Below are positions 9,321 to 20,499 of a stretch of 64,000 nt of DNA, piece after piece. The DNA is from Paralithodes platypus (Eukaryota; Arthropoda; Malacostraca; Decapoda; Lithodidae). Both the position numbers and the translations under genes were made by a program. The stretch lies in assembly GCA_032716605.1 (NCBI GenBank), contig CM064572.1, positions 43,264,508 to 43,328,507 on the forward strand. The letters are read 5' to 3'. How positions within the stretch are numbered: position 1 is the first letter of the stretch; every line of letters begins with the position of its first letter. Under the pieces are notes generated by a model. The model was not told the origin of the DNA. It worked only from the letters and a program-made list of their open reading frames with translations, and searched no databases.

Positions 9321-9500
9321 TCTTCATTTCTTAAGTGAAAACTAATTTAATTTTGTTAGTCTTTCATGATAAGATTTATTTCTTAGTGACGGAATCAAAT
9401 TTGACGCTCTACGCTGCACCGACTCTAGTTTCTCAATGTCCTTGCTCAGATAAGGAGACCAAAACTGCACGCCATATTCAAGATGGGGCATCACTATGCT
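9241..9500 (-). pseudogene. LINE A, RT C-terminal region (upstream half)
   Basis: Minus-strand translation gives FKSIVMPHLEYGVQFWSPYL, KDIEKLESVQRRASNLIPSL and then RGQLIECFKILKGFDQIDV, the conserved thumb and tail of CR1-type RTs. One frameshift/stop lies near 9325. It is cut at about 9240 by LINE B and continues at 7495-7305. Upstream it ends in a (GA)n tract. Confidence 0.8.
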
Positions 9501-9507
9501 TTTAAAT

Positions 9508-9528
9508 AAAAGAGAGAGAGAGAGAGAA

Positions 9529-9590
<62 letters not shown>
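9508..9590. repeat. (GA)n microsatellite
   Basis: Nearly pure GA run bordering the 5' truncation of LINE A. Confidence 0.95.
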
Positions 9591-9596
<6 letters not shown>

Positions 9597-9916
9597 ATAT
9601 CTCTGATCAAACGAAACAACGAATTTCAGAAATGCATGTAATAAAAGTATTCGACATTTAACTTGCCCTCAATATGTCTTCCCCTCAGCCTATGACTCAA
9701 ACTGCTTCTAGCTCGTGTGGACAGACATTATGACTAACATATTTTGAATTTGGCTCTGTCACTCTTTCGACTTTGGGGATGACACTTGTTGCAGGCAGCT
9801 TTGCCTTTTGTCTCCTTCATTCACATAGGAAAAATAAGTCAAATAGCACAAAACAAAGCCAAGTTAAAATATACACACACGATCCACAATACTAAAACAC
9901 ACACTACCCTATATAT

Positions 9917-10109
9917 TTCCAGCTGACGGTAAATGTATATGTCCTCACCTAAATTTCTCAGTGATTAAGAAGATTTTTGAAGTATAATACGTTTTTAATT
10001 TAAGAAAAACTGGTATTTGCATAAAGCAGACACATAAGTAGTTTCATATTTTTCCATTACGGACCGTGAAATCCGTTGCTGAAGGATTACATTTACCGTC
10101 AGCTGAAAA
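9917..10109. mobile_element. Small MITE with CAGCTGACGGTAAATGTA termini
   Basis: Left end ttccagctgacggtaaatgt and right end acatttaccgtcagctgaaa are inverted repeats of ~20 bp around ~150 bp of AT-rich non-coding sequence. A single end of the same type (ttaccgtcagctgaaaat) occurs at about 17928. No other feature is seen in 9591-10295. Confidence 0.65.
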
Positions 10110-10295
10110 GAAACCGACAATTAATTACAAGCATGCCCAGTATGAGGCATTACAAAGAATTTCAAAGTGCTTAATATATAACATTTAATCAATATATATT
10201 AGAGTATTTAGAATAAAGGTATAAAACAGATAATGTAGTTCAAATTGTTCATAATACTAGGAAGTTATGGTGTGTGTGTGTATGAGAGATAGATA

Positions 10296-10308
10296 TCGAT
10301 ACATATAT

Positions 10309-10392
<84 letters not shown>
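10296..10392. repeat. (TA)n and (GA)n compound microsatellite
   Basis: A long TA tract runs into a GA tract directly before the duplicated leader of satellite block 2. Confidence 0.95.
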
Positions 10393-10393
<1 letters not shown>

Positions 10394-10620
10394 TAGATAG
10401 ATAGAGAAAGGAGGGGGGCTGAGCTAGCGGTTAGAGAATATTGCACAGCGTGGTAGAATTTCTGTCGGTACAGGTTGAGTTGTGAGTTAGAAGACGAGGA
10501 GATAGATAGATAGATATAGATAGCGAGAGAGATAGAGTGTGTGTGAGAGAGAGAGATATGCACACACACACAGGAACTAAAAAGTAAGTGGGAAATAAAG
10601 AGAGTAGTATTACAGAAAGT
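10393..10620. repeat. Leader of satellite block 2
   Basis: Near-identical to 15-242, including ctgagctagcggttagagaa and the 3' acagaaagtggatatttaaa. This indicates block duplication with a spacing of about 10.4 kb. Confidence 0.85.
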
Positions 10621-12997
10621 GGATATTTAAATGTGCAGACATTAAAGTAGGCTGAAATTAAAGTGCGCAGACATTTAAGTGAGCAGACATTAAAGTAGGC
10701 TGAAATTAAAGTGCACAGACATTAAAGTGAGCGAACATTAAAGTGAGCGAATACTAAAGTGAGCTAATATTAAAGTGAGCAAATATTAAAGTGAGCGGAC
10801 ATTGAAGTAAGCGGACATTGAAGTAAGCGGACATTGAAGTAAGCGGACATTAAAGTGAGCGAACATTAAAGTGAGGGAACATTGAAGTGAGCTAACATTA
10901 AAGTGAGCGAACATTAAAGTTAGTAGACATTAAAGTGAGCGAATATAAAAGTGAGCGAACATTAAAGTGAGCGAACATTAAAGTGAGTGGACATTAAAGT
11001 GAGTGGACATTAAAGTGAGCGAACATTAAAGTGAGTGGACATTAAAGTGAGCGAACATTAAAGTGAGTGGACAATAAAGTGAGCGAACATTAAAGTGAGT
11101 GGACAATAAAGTGAGCGGACATTAAAGTGAGTGGACAATAAAGTGAATGGACAATAAAGTGAATGGGCAATAAAGTGAGTGGACAATAAAGTGAGCGGAC
11201 ATTAATGTGAGTGGACAATAAAGTGAATGGACATTAAATTGAGCGAACATTAAAGTGAGCGAACATTAAAGTGAGCGAACATTAAAGTGAGTGGACATTA
11301 AAGTGAGTGGACATTAAATTGAGTGGACATTAAAGGGAGCAGACATTAAAGTGAACGGACATTAAAGTGAGTGGACAATAAAGTGAGCGTACATTAAAGT
11401 GAGCGGACATTAAAGTGAGTGGACAATAAAGTGAGCGAACATTAAATTGAGCGGACATTAAAGTGAGTGGACAATAAAGTGAGCGGACATTAAAGTGAGT
11501 GGACATAAAGGTGAGTGGACAATAAGTGAGTGGACATTAAATTGAGCGGACAATAAAGTGAGTGGACAATAAAGTGAGTGGACATTAAATTGAGCGGACA
11601 TTAAAGTGAGTGGACAATAAAGTGAGCAGACATTAAAGTGAGTGGACAATAAAGTGAGCGGACATTAAAGTGAGTGGACAATAAAGTGAGTGGACATTAA
11701 ATTGAGTGGACAATAAAGTGAGTGGACAATAAAGTGAACGAACATTAAAGTGAGCGAACATTAAAGTGAGTGGACATTAAAGTGAACGAACATTAAAGAG
11801 AGCGAACATTAAAGTGAGTGGACATTAAAGTGAGTGAACAATAAGTGAGTGGACAATAAAGTGAGTGAACATTAAAGTGAGTGGACAATAAAGTGAGTGG
11901 ACATTAAAGTGAGCGAACATTAAAGTGAGCGAACATTAAAGTGAGTGGACAATAAAGTGAGCGGACATTAAAGTGAGCGAACATTAAAGTGAGTGGACAA
12001 TATAGTGAGCGGACATTAAAGTGAGTGGACAATAAAGTGAATGGACAATAAATTGAGTGGACAATAAAGTGAGCGGACATTAAAGTGAGTGGACAATAAA
12101 GTGAATGGACATTACAGTGAGCGAACATTAAAGTGAGCGAACATTAAAGTGAGCGAACATTAAAGTGAGTGGACATTAAAGGGAGTGGACATTAAAGTGA
12201 GTGGACATTAAAGTGAGTGGAAATTAAAGTGAGCGGACATTAAAGTGAGTGGACAATAAAGTGAGCGGACATTAAAGTGAGCGGACATTAAAGTGAGTGG
12301 ACAATAAAGTGAGCGGACATTAACGTGAGCGGACATTAAAGTGAGTGGACAATAAAGTGAGCGGCCATTAAATTGAGCGGACATTAAAGTGAGTGGACAA
12401 TAAAGTGAGTGGACATTAAATTGAGCGGACATTAAAGTGAGTGGACAATAAAGTGAGTGGACATTAAAGTGAGTGGACAATAAAGTGAGTGGACATTAAA
12501 TTGAGCGGACATTAAAGTGAGTGGATAATAAAGTGAGCGGACATTAAAGTGAGTGGACAATAAAGTGAGCAGACATTAAAGTGAGCGGGCAATAAAGTGA
12601 ATGGACATTAAAGTGAGCGAACATTAAAGTGAGTGGACATTAAAGTGAGTGGACATTAAAGTGAGTGGACATTAAAGTGAGTGGACAATAAAGTGAGCGG
12701 ACATTAAAGTGAGTGGACATTAAAGTGAGTGGACAATAAAATGAGTGGACATTAAATTGAGCGGACATTAAAGTGAGTGGACAATATAAGTGAGCGGACA
12801 TTAAAGTGAGTGGACAATAAAGTGAGCGGACATTAAAATGAGTGGACATTAAAGTGACCGGACATTAAAGTGAGTGGACATTTAAGTGAGTGGACATTAA
12901 AGTGAGTGGACATTAAAGTGAGTGGACATTAAAGTGAGCTAACATTAAAGTGAGTGGACAATACAGTGAGCTGACATTAAAGTGAGTGGACAATAAA
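10621..12997. repeat. 16-bp minisatellite array 2
   Basis: About 149 copies of the same 16-bp unit as array 1, so roughly twice as long. The first ~15 units match the diverged start of array 1 almost unit for unit, while the distal parts differ, so expansion occurred after the block duplicated. Variants acattaaag and acaataaag alternate in long stretches. Confidence 0.95.
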
Positions 12998-13358
12998 GTG
13001 AGATGGGCTATTTATTTGCTAATTTATTTATCTTTTTATTATTATTATTTAGTTTCCTCCCCAGACCTCCATCAAGCTTAAAACAACATCCCCTAGACCC
13101 CCCATCGAGAACATTTTGTATTTTTTTTTAGTAAAATAATGTCTCTTCGGCCGGTTCCTCCTACAATTACAGACTCGCTATTGCTCGCCAGGAAAAAATC
13201 GACACCTAAATGGCACGAAAGGTCCAAATATTAACAAAGAAATGGGGTGAAGGTATTACAATCGCTAAACAAATGGGTCGAACTTCTTAAAATCTGAAAA
13301 CAAATGGGACTAAACATGAGGGCGAAGGGGAGCAAGAAAAACGATCCTCCCCCCTTAA
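12998..13358 (+). mobile_element. TTAAGGGG-family MITE inserted in the satellite
   Basis: Starts gagatgggctatttatttgc and ends cctccccccttaa. Satellite-like units (agtgattgaacaataaagtg) resume immediately, so the MITE lies inside the array. The left end reads ATAAAGTGAGATGG where the sister copy has TTAAGGGGAGATGG, as if the terminus had been overwritten by satellite sequence. Confidence 0.8.
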
Positions 13359-13384
13359 AGTGATTGAACAATAAAGTGAGTGCA
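13359..13384. repeat. Residual satellite units after the MITE
   Basis: About 1.5 units (agtgattgaacaataaagtg) mark the far edge of array 2. Confidence 0.7.
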
Positions 13385-13533
13385 TGTCTGTCTACTGCTC
13401 TCCTCTTCTTCCTTCTATGCCCATCTTCTTCCCATCTCCTCTCTCTCTCTGCCTCTCGCCCTATCGTCTTTACGCTTGGCCTCCCACCCTCAGCGCCTTC
13501 GTCACCCACCCTGGTAGCTTATATACACACACA

Positions 13534-13536
<3 letters not shown>

Positions 13537-13600
<64 letters not shown>
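13537..13600. repeat. (TC)n microsatellite
   Basis: Pure TC run preceded by a short CA run. The flanking 13385-13536 is C/T-rich and shows no gene. Confidence 0.95.
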
Positions 13601-13601
<1 letters not shown>

Positions 13602-13705
13602 AACTCTCTATCATTTACTCTCTCTCTCACAGGGTCTCAAACGAACGCTAAGTCCTTAATTTTCGACTTTTGTATTGTATTCTACATGGGAAGAAAAGAT
13701 TGTGG

Positions 13706-13830
13706 TTTAAAGTTCATCTTATGTCTTTGCAAGTGATAAGATGGCCCAACCAATACCCTTATAAATACATTTGCATGAATTCATCCTCATATTCATTCAA
13801 GTCTTCTAACAAAACTGCTCCGGTTTGACA
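13706..13830 (+). repeat. Dispersed repeat, copy 1
   Basis: The stretch tggtttaaagttcatcttat..cattcaagtcttctaacaaa is shared with 18872-19005. It is non-coding, and the boundaries are approximate. 13831-14014 holds short CA/CT tracts only. Confidence 0.6.
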
Positions 13831-14014
13831 CACACACTCATTCACTCACTCACTCTCACTCTCTATTCCTGACTTCCACCCTCAATGCTACTTCACACAG
13901 AGAGATCCTGGAGTGCGCGAGATCGGGTATCCTTTCCTTGGGACACCATATTGGGGTGGATCCTATATGTAATTGGGGCGGTAATTATCAAACAATTAGC
14001 TGATTTAATTTTTA

Positions 14015-14379
14015 TTAAGGGGGCTTATATATTTCCGAATATATATATTTGTTCATTGTGTTCTTTTACTTTCCTCCCAAGACCTCCATCAAGCTTAAAA
14101 ACACACTCCGAAGACCCCCCTTCAAGATAAATTTGTACATTTTTCGATAGAAAAATGTTCCGGCCGAAGGCCCATTCTTCTTAAATTACAGGCTCGCTAT
14201 AGCTAGCCAGGAAAAAATCGACACCTTAGTTACATGAAAGGTTTTAATATTGACAAAATAATGGGGCAAAAGATCTTCAAATCACCAAGTCAATGGGGCA
14301 AGCGTCTTAAAATCTCAGAAATAATGGGGCTAAATATGAGGGAGAAAGAGGTTCAGAAAAATCCACCATCTCCCCTTAA
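14015..14379 (+). mobile_element. TTAAGGGG-family MITE
   Basis: TTAA at both ends: left ttaagggggcttatata, right caccatctccccttaa. The family core is complete, including cctccatcaagcttaaaa, ggctcgctatagctagccag and a series of atggggc-containing subrepeats (three, about 40 bp apart). Confidence 0.8.
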
Positions 14380-14438
14380 GTAGAATTTAGATTGAGCGGT
14401 CCAGTTATTTATCATGCACCTGTAAAGCCGATTCTTTA

Positions 14439-14652
14439 TTAACCCCTTCTGTACCGGCGCCGTCTTTTTAACATTATTCTGGCTACTACTAGACGATGTT
14501 ATGCAGTTTATAAAGGGACTTCAGCAATTAACAGGCTTTGAACTATCTCAATCAACCCCTTTTCTACCACACATCCTTCCTGATCTACATTCAATCGTCT
14601 ATATAAAGCTAGAATATAATGTAACAGACGTCTCTGGTACTGTAAGGGTTAA
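14439..14652. mobile_element. TTAACCCC-family palindromic MITE
   Basis: 214 bp. Left end TTAACCCCTTCTGTACCGGC, right end ctctggtactgtaagggttaa. The arms are largely complementary over ~60 bp (ggctact..agacgat versus atcgtct..agc). The family recurs at 21985, 23684, 31241, 35562 and 62665. The CCC..GGG ends next to TTAA resemble piggyBac-type termini. Confidence 0.8.
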
Positions 14653-14839
14653 GAGAGGATAAAGGACACTAATGGTAACAATATGGCGGAAGTTGGGCGA
14701 TCTATTTTACTCTATTTCACACAGACAGACCGACCGACCGACAGACATACACACACACAGCAAGCTCTCACCCTTCTTACTATATCACGCTTGACCTCAC
14801 ACCCTTACAACTCTGTCACCCTCACTCCTTCTTTTTTTT

Positions 14840-15080
14840 TTATGCAGGACTATCTCTTCCCCTGCACTTGATCCCACCGACACCTATATAGTTTGCTACC
14901 TCTTCCCCCCCATACATTCATAACTTTCACTTTACTGTATATATAATTATTCATATTATTTTTTCTTATCTATTTATTTATTATTAGTAGTAGTATTAGT
15001 ATTTATTAGTATTATTTTGTGTTTTGTATACAGGACTATCTCTTCTCCTGCACTTGATCTCCCCAAAACTTATATAGTCT

Positions 15081-15133
<53 letters not shown>

Positions 15134-15260
15134 GTATGCAGGACTATCTCTTCCCCTGCACGTCTCTCTATATCTCTCTCTCTCTCCCTTCTTTTTGTAC
15201 GCGGGACTATCTCTTCCCCTGCACTTGATCTCCCCAACACCTATATAGTTCGCTACCTCC
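14840..15260 (+). repeat. Four copies of a hairpin module
   Basis: Copies at about 14843, 15028, 15137 and 15199 share gcaggactatctcttcccct ending gcac. The tgcagg and cctgca ends are complementary, and three copies continue with a tatatagtt segment. Two are separated by a (TC)n run at 15083-15120. No coding sense is seen on either strand. Confidence 0.65.
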
Positions 15261-15317
15261 TCCTCTACACACATTCCTCAGTATTGAACCTCCAGTCATG
15301 CAAAACCATTCATGCAC

Positions 15318-15322
15318 ACTCA

Positions 15323-15386
<64 letters not shown>

Positions 15387-15416
15387 TGCGCACACACACA
15401 CACACACACACACAGA
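15318..15416. repeat. (ACGC)n then (CA)n microsatellite
   Basis: About 17 ACGC tetramers followed by a CA run. 15417-15956 is CA-rich or AT-rich and I see nothing else in it. Confidence 0.95.
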
Positions 15417-15956
15417 TATAAAAGTACACACACACACAATAACAAACTTACACACACATTAGTGTAAGTAAACACCTGAATATCCACCCACTTAAATACA
15501 TGTACACCACTAATGCCACATACATACAGCAAACCTACATACACAGAGATATAAGTACACACACATAACACACTTACATACATTGAGATATAAGTACCGT
15601 GCACACATGCACACACACATATACTGATATAAAAGTACACACACACGCACATCAACAGATATATAAGTACACTACACACATACAATCACACCAACTAACA
15701 AACACACCACTAACGCCTCTAATCAATGTTCTTGTTAAGTCCCATTTATCGTTTAGGCCTCAGAAATAATTAGCTATTGAAAAAACATATATATAAATAC
15801 ATACATATATATATAACATAAATAATACAAACAAACATACTGTAACGAATCAGAATTTGTTTTGACTGTATTCAATCTAATTACATTTTGCTTAGGATTT
15901 CATGATTATATTCAGTTAAACATTTCACTGTTCGTACTTAGGCAGTACCGGTAGCC

Positions 15957-16281
15957 TTAAGGGGAGGTATTTAGTTTGTTCCCTAGACCTCCATCAAGCT
16001 TAAAATTACACCCCCTTGATTCCCTTTCAAGATAAATTTGTAAATTTTTCGGTAGAAAATATCCCGGCCGAAGGCCGATTCCTCTTAAATTACAGGCTCG
16101 CTATCGCTCGCCAGGATAAAATTGACACCTGAATGGCACGAAAGGTCTTAATATGAGGTGAAAGTTCTTAAAATCGCTAAACTAATGGGGCAAACGTTTT
16201 ATAATATCAAAAGCAATGGGACTAAACATGAGGGAGAAAGGGGTCAAGAAAAAAAATCCTCAAGTGGAGATCTCCCCTTAA
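15957..16281 (+). mobile_element. TTAAGGGG-family MITE, well preserved
   Basis: 325 bp from TTAAGGGGAGGTATTTAG to GGAGATCTCCCCTTAA. This is the clearest copy: perfect TTAA at both ends, inverted GGGGAG/CTCCCC termini, and a central gccgaaggccgattcctctt palindrome. Confidence 0.85.
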
Positions 16282-16304
16282 TGAGTTAAATATTCTGTAG
16301 GGAC

Positions 16305-16321
16305 AAATATATATATATACC

Positions 16322-16381
<60 letters not shown>

Positions 16382-16382
16382 T
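16305..16382. repeat. (TA)n-(GA)n microsatellite with a central CCGG
   Basis: A TA tract interrupted by taccggta, then a GA tract. Similar CCGG interruptions occur in other TA arrays of the window. Confidence 0.9.
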
Positions 16383-16394
16383 GTGTGTGAGTTT

Positions 16395-16522
16395 GTGCTT
16401 TTTATCTGTGTTTATTTGTTGTTTTATGTTGTTTTTTTGTTTTCCCTGTTCTTGCTCTGTCTTGAGTCGGCTACCCCCAAAATGGGGATTGGGCCTGAGC
16501 ATATAGATAGATAGATATAGAT

Positions 16523-16530
<8 letters not shown>
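16395..16530 (+). mobile_element. LINE C 3' end with (ATAG)n tail
   Basis: Contains cttgagtcggctacccccaa then atggggattgggcctgagca followed by atagatagatagat. The same 3' end, reverse-complemented, begins the LINE insertion at 38063. It is a severely 5'-truncated copy with no coding sequence left. Confidence 0.8.
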
Positions 16531-16588
<58 letters not shown>

Positions 16589-17239
16589 GGGTTATGGGTT
16601 TATTTAATTAACTAATTATATGGCAAAAAATTAAAAGAAAGGCTTAATTTGTGTGTCCAAGACTCAAGTCATTAATATTTAATGTTCCAAAAATACAATA
16701 ATGTACCGTACCGGTATATTATATGCAAGTGTTTTCCGTCCCCCTCTCTGTTCACGTTGGAATAAATACATATGATACATAACGCCATACAATACATACT
16801 GTAAATACCCTACATAAATACATAATATAAAAACAAAAACAAATCTTTTCTATATTCCAACTTCTCCTTCTCGGGCATAGGCTAGAGCCTGTACATTCAA
16901 CCGTACAATAAATGGCAAAGCTCGTGAGGTCTCGTTCCAGTCTAGGGGGTGAGACATGTGAAGCACTTTGGGATACAACCAGCATCCGATATCTTACCTT
17001 CGCAAGATGCACGGTTGCCCATCCACGGCTCGAAGAAGCCACATATCTGAAGGTGCTTCGCTCCAGTGCTTCACTGTCTCACCACCTAGACTCGGACCCT
17101 CACTCTCAGAACGCCACCTATTGAGCAATGAACTCACTAGGCATTGCCCCCAAGTAGCATATTTTGAATATAGGAATATTCGTACAATGGTATTTAATCA
17201 AGCAACAATGAGGGTATTTGTTTGGCATTTCGGTGAGAT
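16531..17239. repeat. TA/GA microsatellite and unassigned sequence
   Basis: 16531-16590 is a TA/GA tract. 16591-17239 holds no gene that I can recognise; the small open frames there have no family features. Confidence 0.5.
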
Positions 17240-17740
17240 TTGTGGTTGTTGTTCTTGTTGCTGTTCCCCAGGCTGTCTGGCCGAGCAGCCCCAAGGTCCC
17301 AAGCAAGGCCAAAGCCATAACCGAGCGCACCCACAGAACCCTCCCTGCTTACCACTAATAAAGCTCAGGTGACCGAAGCCACTCCAAGGCGGGAAGCTGA
17401 GGAGGGTGCGTAAACGCCCGGGAAACCAAAGCCCCACCCAAGGCCCTGAGCCCCTCAGCAATTATGAAGGGAAAGTTGAGGGGCAAAGGAAGAATGTGAC
17501 GCTTTGGCTCCCAATCTGCCAACGTCTTGGTTGGCAGTCGGGAGGTCAATCCACAGAAAAGACGCAGTCACTTGAGATCTAGAAAATATATAAGTAAAAG
17601 GAACAGTCAGAGTAAGCTATGGGTATGGCAGAGAATGCTCAGCTCTCACTCTGATAGACCAGCCCATCACCAGTATATTTTGAATATGGGAATATTCATA
17701 CAGTGCTATTTAATCAGGGAACAATGAGGGTAGTTTTTTG
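17240..17740 (-). mobile_element. LINE/SINE composite repeat, (GTT)n tail at its left end
   Basis: In minus orientation the 3' end is at 17240: gttgttcttgttgctgttcc then ccaggctgtctggccgagca. The body includes aggaaaatgtgac-like and acttgagatctagaaaatat sequences. The same composite occurs at 36908-37125, 44340-45420, 51580-52650 and 59018-59400, and its 3' tail matches the end of the LINE at 25610-25690. Confidence 0.65.
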
Positions 17741-17811
17741 GCGTTTCGGTGGGCTTTGTGATAATGCACTGATACTAGGTGCTGCACAAAATTCCATCCC
17801 AATAATATTAT

Positions 17812-17900
17812 CTTCCCATTGATACATCGGGATTCGAACCAGGGACCATTGGATTACCAGTCCAGTGGCATGACCACTCTACCTCACCTCCGGCCAATAT
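17812..17900 (-). mobile_element. tRNA-derived SINE head
   Basis: Minus strand: gaggtagagtggtcatgcc is A-box-like, ctggactggtaatccaat could be an anticodon arm, and ctggttcgaatcccgat is a good B box. The acceptor stem does not close, so I call it a SINE promoter head and not a functional tRNA gene. Confidence 0.6.
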
Positions 17901-18089
17901 CACCTTAAGTTGAAGACATTGCAAATTACCGTCAGCTGAAAATAAACTGACTATAGTTTGCCCCGTGGAATTGGGGTAAAGGGGATAAAGTGGTTACAGT
18001 TGGAGGGGCTAGTGGCTTTTTTTTGTTGTTCTTTTTTTATTTTATTTTTTATTTTTATATTTTGTGTTGGTCTATTAATTCATGTACTG

Positions 18090-18415
18090 TATTAATTATC
18101 TTTTTAGTTTCCTCCCAAAACCTTTATCGAGCTTAGAAAAACACCCTCTAGACCCCATTCAAGATAGATTTGTACATTTTTCGGCAGAAAAATTTCCCGG
18201 CCAAAGGGCGATTCCTCCTAAACTACAGGCTCGCTATCGCTCGCCAAGAAAAATCGACACCAAAATGACACGAAAGGTCCTAATATTGACACATAAATGG
18301 GGTGAAAGGTCTTACAATCGCCAAACTAATTGAACCAATGTCTTAAAATCTCAAAACTAGTCGGGCTAAACATGAGGGAGAAGGGGGTCCTAAAACATGG
18401 CCAATCTCCCCTTAA
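18090..18415 (+). mobile_element. TTAAGGGG-family MITE
   Basis: Family core from tagtttcctccc to ccaatctccccttaa at 18415. The left terminus is unclear; it may reach about 17970 (gtaaaggggataaagtgg). Confidence 0.75.
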
Positions 18416-18504
18416 TAGGGTGTCGTAGTCAGACTGATTATATTGTCGAATTGAAACGAGAATGCTAGGGACAGTGTGTGTGTGTATGTGTGTGTTTAGT
18501 AGTA

Positions 18505-18543
18505 GTAGTAGTAGTAGTAGTAGTAGATATGTGTAGGATATAG

Positions 18544-18590
<47 letters not shown>

Positions 18591-18761
18591 TACTAGCTAC
18601 CTGTATGTGGGGTGTAGCTAGGATGTTGTGTTTTGTTCCTTTGTACCGTACTGTGTGTTTTCTGCATACTAGTTTTTTTACTGTATATTTTCTGAGTGAT
18701 TGTCCCTTTCCCTGTGGCTCAATACAGTTGTGTTATATATATATAATAATGTGTATATATA

Positions 18762-18818
<57 letters not shown>

Positions 18819-18830
18819 TATATATATACC

Positions 18831-18870
<40 letters not shown>
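18505..18870. repeat. (AGT)n, (GT)n and long (TA)n microsatellites
   Basis: AGT repeats at 18497-18526, GT at 18549-18578, TA at 18760-18870 with a taccggta interruption. The short frame across this stretch is a microsatellite translation. Confidence 0.9.
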
Positions 18871-18871
<1 letters not shown>

Positions 18872-18872
<1 letters not shown>

Positions 18873-19005
18873 GATGGTTTATAGTTCAAATTATGTCTTT
18901 GGAAGTGATATGTCCAAAACAATGCTATTTCATGTTAATTGTCTTGTATTCTTCTCATAATCATTCAAGTCTTCAAACAAAATTGCTTAGGTTTGATACC
19001 TTGGT
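18872..19005 (+). repeat. Dispersed repeat, copy 2
   Basis: tggtttatagttcaaattat..catgttaattgtcttgtatt..cattcaagtcttcaaacaaa, homologous to 13706-13830. Confidence 0.6.
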
Positions 19006-19014
19006 CCGAGCCGG

Positions 19015-19185
19015 TGAAAAGCGGACGATGATATTCTATACCTTGTTCCAAATTAGTAGTCCAGAAATCGTGAACCCTAACCTCGGTAACTCCAAAAGGG
19101 TTGGAGCAGATGGGCTGTTTAATTCCAAACCTATTCCCTGGCTGACCTTTCCCAAACGGTAGAAATGTTAGCTCAATTACTCTTA
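19015..19185 (+). mobile_element. Palindromic repeat family (left half)
   Basis: Shares gttccaaattagtagtccag, gaaatcgtgaaccctaacct and tattccctggctgacctttc with 25700-25851 and, inverted, with 44215-44335. It belongs to the repeat that hosts the Harbinger insertion. Confidence 0.55.
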
Positions 19186-19189
19186 TACA

Positions 19190-19199
19190 GTATATACTG

Positions 19200-19268
<69 letters not shown>

Positions 19269-19274
19269 TATATA

Positions 19275-19310
<36 letters not shown>

Positions 19311-19324
19311 TGTATACAAAAAAA

Positions 19325-19355
<31 letters not shown>

Positions 19356-19377
19356 CTGTATAATATATATATATATA
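19190..19377. repeat. (TA)n microsatellite left of PLE 2
   Basis: Long TA arrays broken by tactgta. PLE 2 sits between this array and the TA array at 20115. Confidence 0.9.
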
Positions 19378-20096
19378 TATTTTTTTCTTTCAGGGAGGCG
19401 AGATTAAAATAATAGGCACAGTTTACATTATTGAATTATAATATTGCATTATATTATGTCGGTTTGACAAGGACTCGTCTGTCACATCGCCTTACCTTCC
19501 ACCTTCAAGCCGGAGCTATCAAGGACCACTACCACACATCCTCACACCATCAGGAACTCACCAGACCCGACTTAGATAAACACACCTCTATTCTTGATAA
19601 AGAAATAGACTCACGCCACCTATTCATTCTTGAAGCTATATATATACAAACATACCAACCTACTTTAAAACACACAAGCGGAATACAGCCAGATCCTACC
19701 CTCGGCACACCCTTCCACAGCGAGGCCCCCCATGATGCCCCAAGGAATGCCCCCTCCACACACGCAGACAACGACGCAGAGGCCCCGCCCACTCCTGCGT
19801 CCGGCCAGCCTACCAGAGCTAGTCTTAGGTTAGCCAACCAGCGTGCAGCTAGCGCACAATAAACCCTCTCTTGATCTTGTATCGCGTATATAAACTCGAC
19901 TTATCACCTTCTAACTTCACTTATCCTTGATAATGATGGCTGCGCCCATTGAAACGTCGGAACCCTTTGCAAACCTCCTTTACCAACTTCATGAAAATAC
20001 CAGAAAAACTGTACGAAAAATTTAGAGTATCAATAAAAACCTCAATAATGCAAACTGTGCCTATTATTTTAATCTCACCTGCCTGAAAGAAAATAT
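19378..20096 (+). mobile_element. Truncated Penelope-like element 2 with inverted terminal copy of its 3' end
   Basis: Left end 19378-19436 (tttctttcagggaggcgaga..ttaaaataataggcacagtt) is the reverse complement of the right end 20041-20096 (aactgtgcctattattttaa..ctgcctgaaagaaaatat). Only the last third of a PLE remains between them. TA microsatellites flank both sides. The 3' region includes atgatggctgcgcccattga then aacgtcgg, a PLE-type 3' pairing motif. Confidence 0.8.
19429..19862 (+). pseudogene. PLE 2 GIY-YIG endonuclease C-terminus
   Basis: The frame contains YYVGLTRTRLSHRLTFHLQ (YVG and the conserved Arg of GIY-YIG), HQELTRPDLDKHTSIL and RHLFILEAIYIQTYQP with the catalytic-type Glu, then a Pro/Ala-rich tail ending LRLANQRAASAQ. 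It is truncated at its N-terminus and has no RT. The sequence differs clearly from the PLE at 6034, so at least two PLE lineages are present. Confidence 0.8.
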
Positions 20097-20112
20097 CCTC
20101 CCTGGCTACACT

Positions 20113-20400
<288 letters not shown>

Positions 20401-20499
20401 TGGACTCCGCTTTCAATTGCTCGACTGCTTATCACTTTACCGCAACTGGGCCGGAATAAGCACACACACACACACACACTCACACAATCAGGGTTACCA

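Noticed and set aside
243..13000. Open frames of 60-90 codons repeating a 16-residue pattern (MSTHFNVHSLYCPLTL) on the minus strand
   Set aside because: They are translations of the 16-bp minisatellite (three units per 48 nt) and stop wherever the acattaaag variant falls in the wrong phase.
17812..17900. Functional tRNA gene (minus strand)
   Set aside because: The B box is good but the acceptor stem does not pair and the A box is degraded; better explained as a SINE head.
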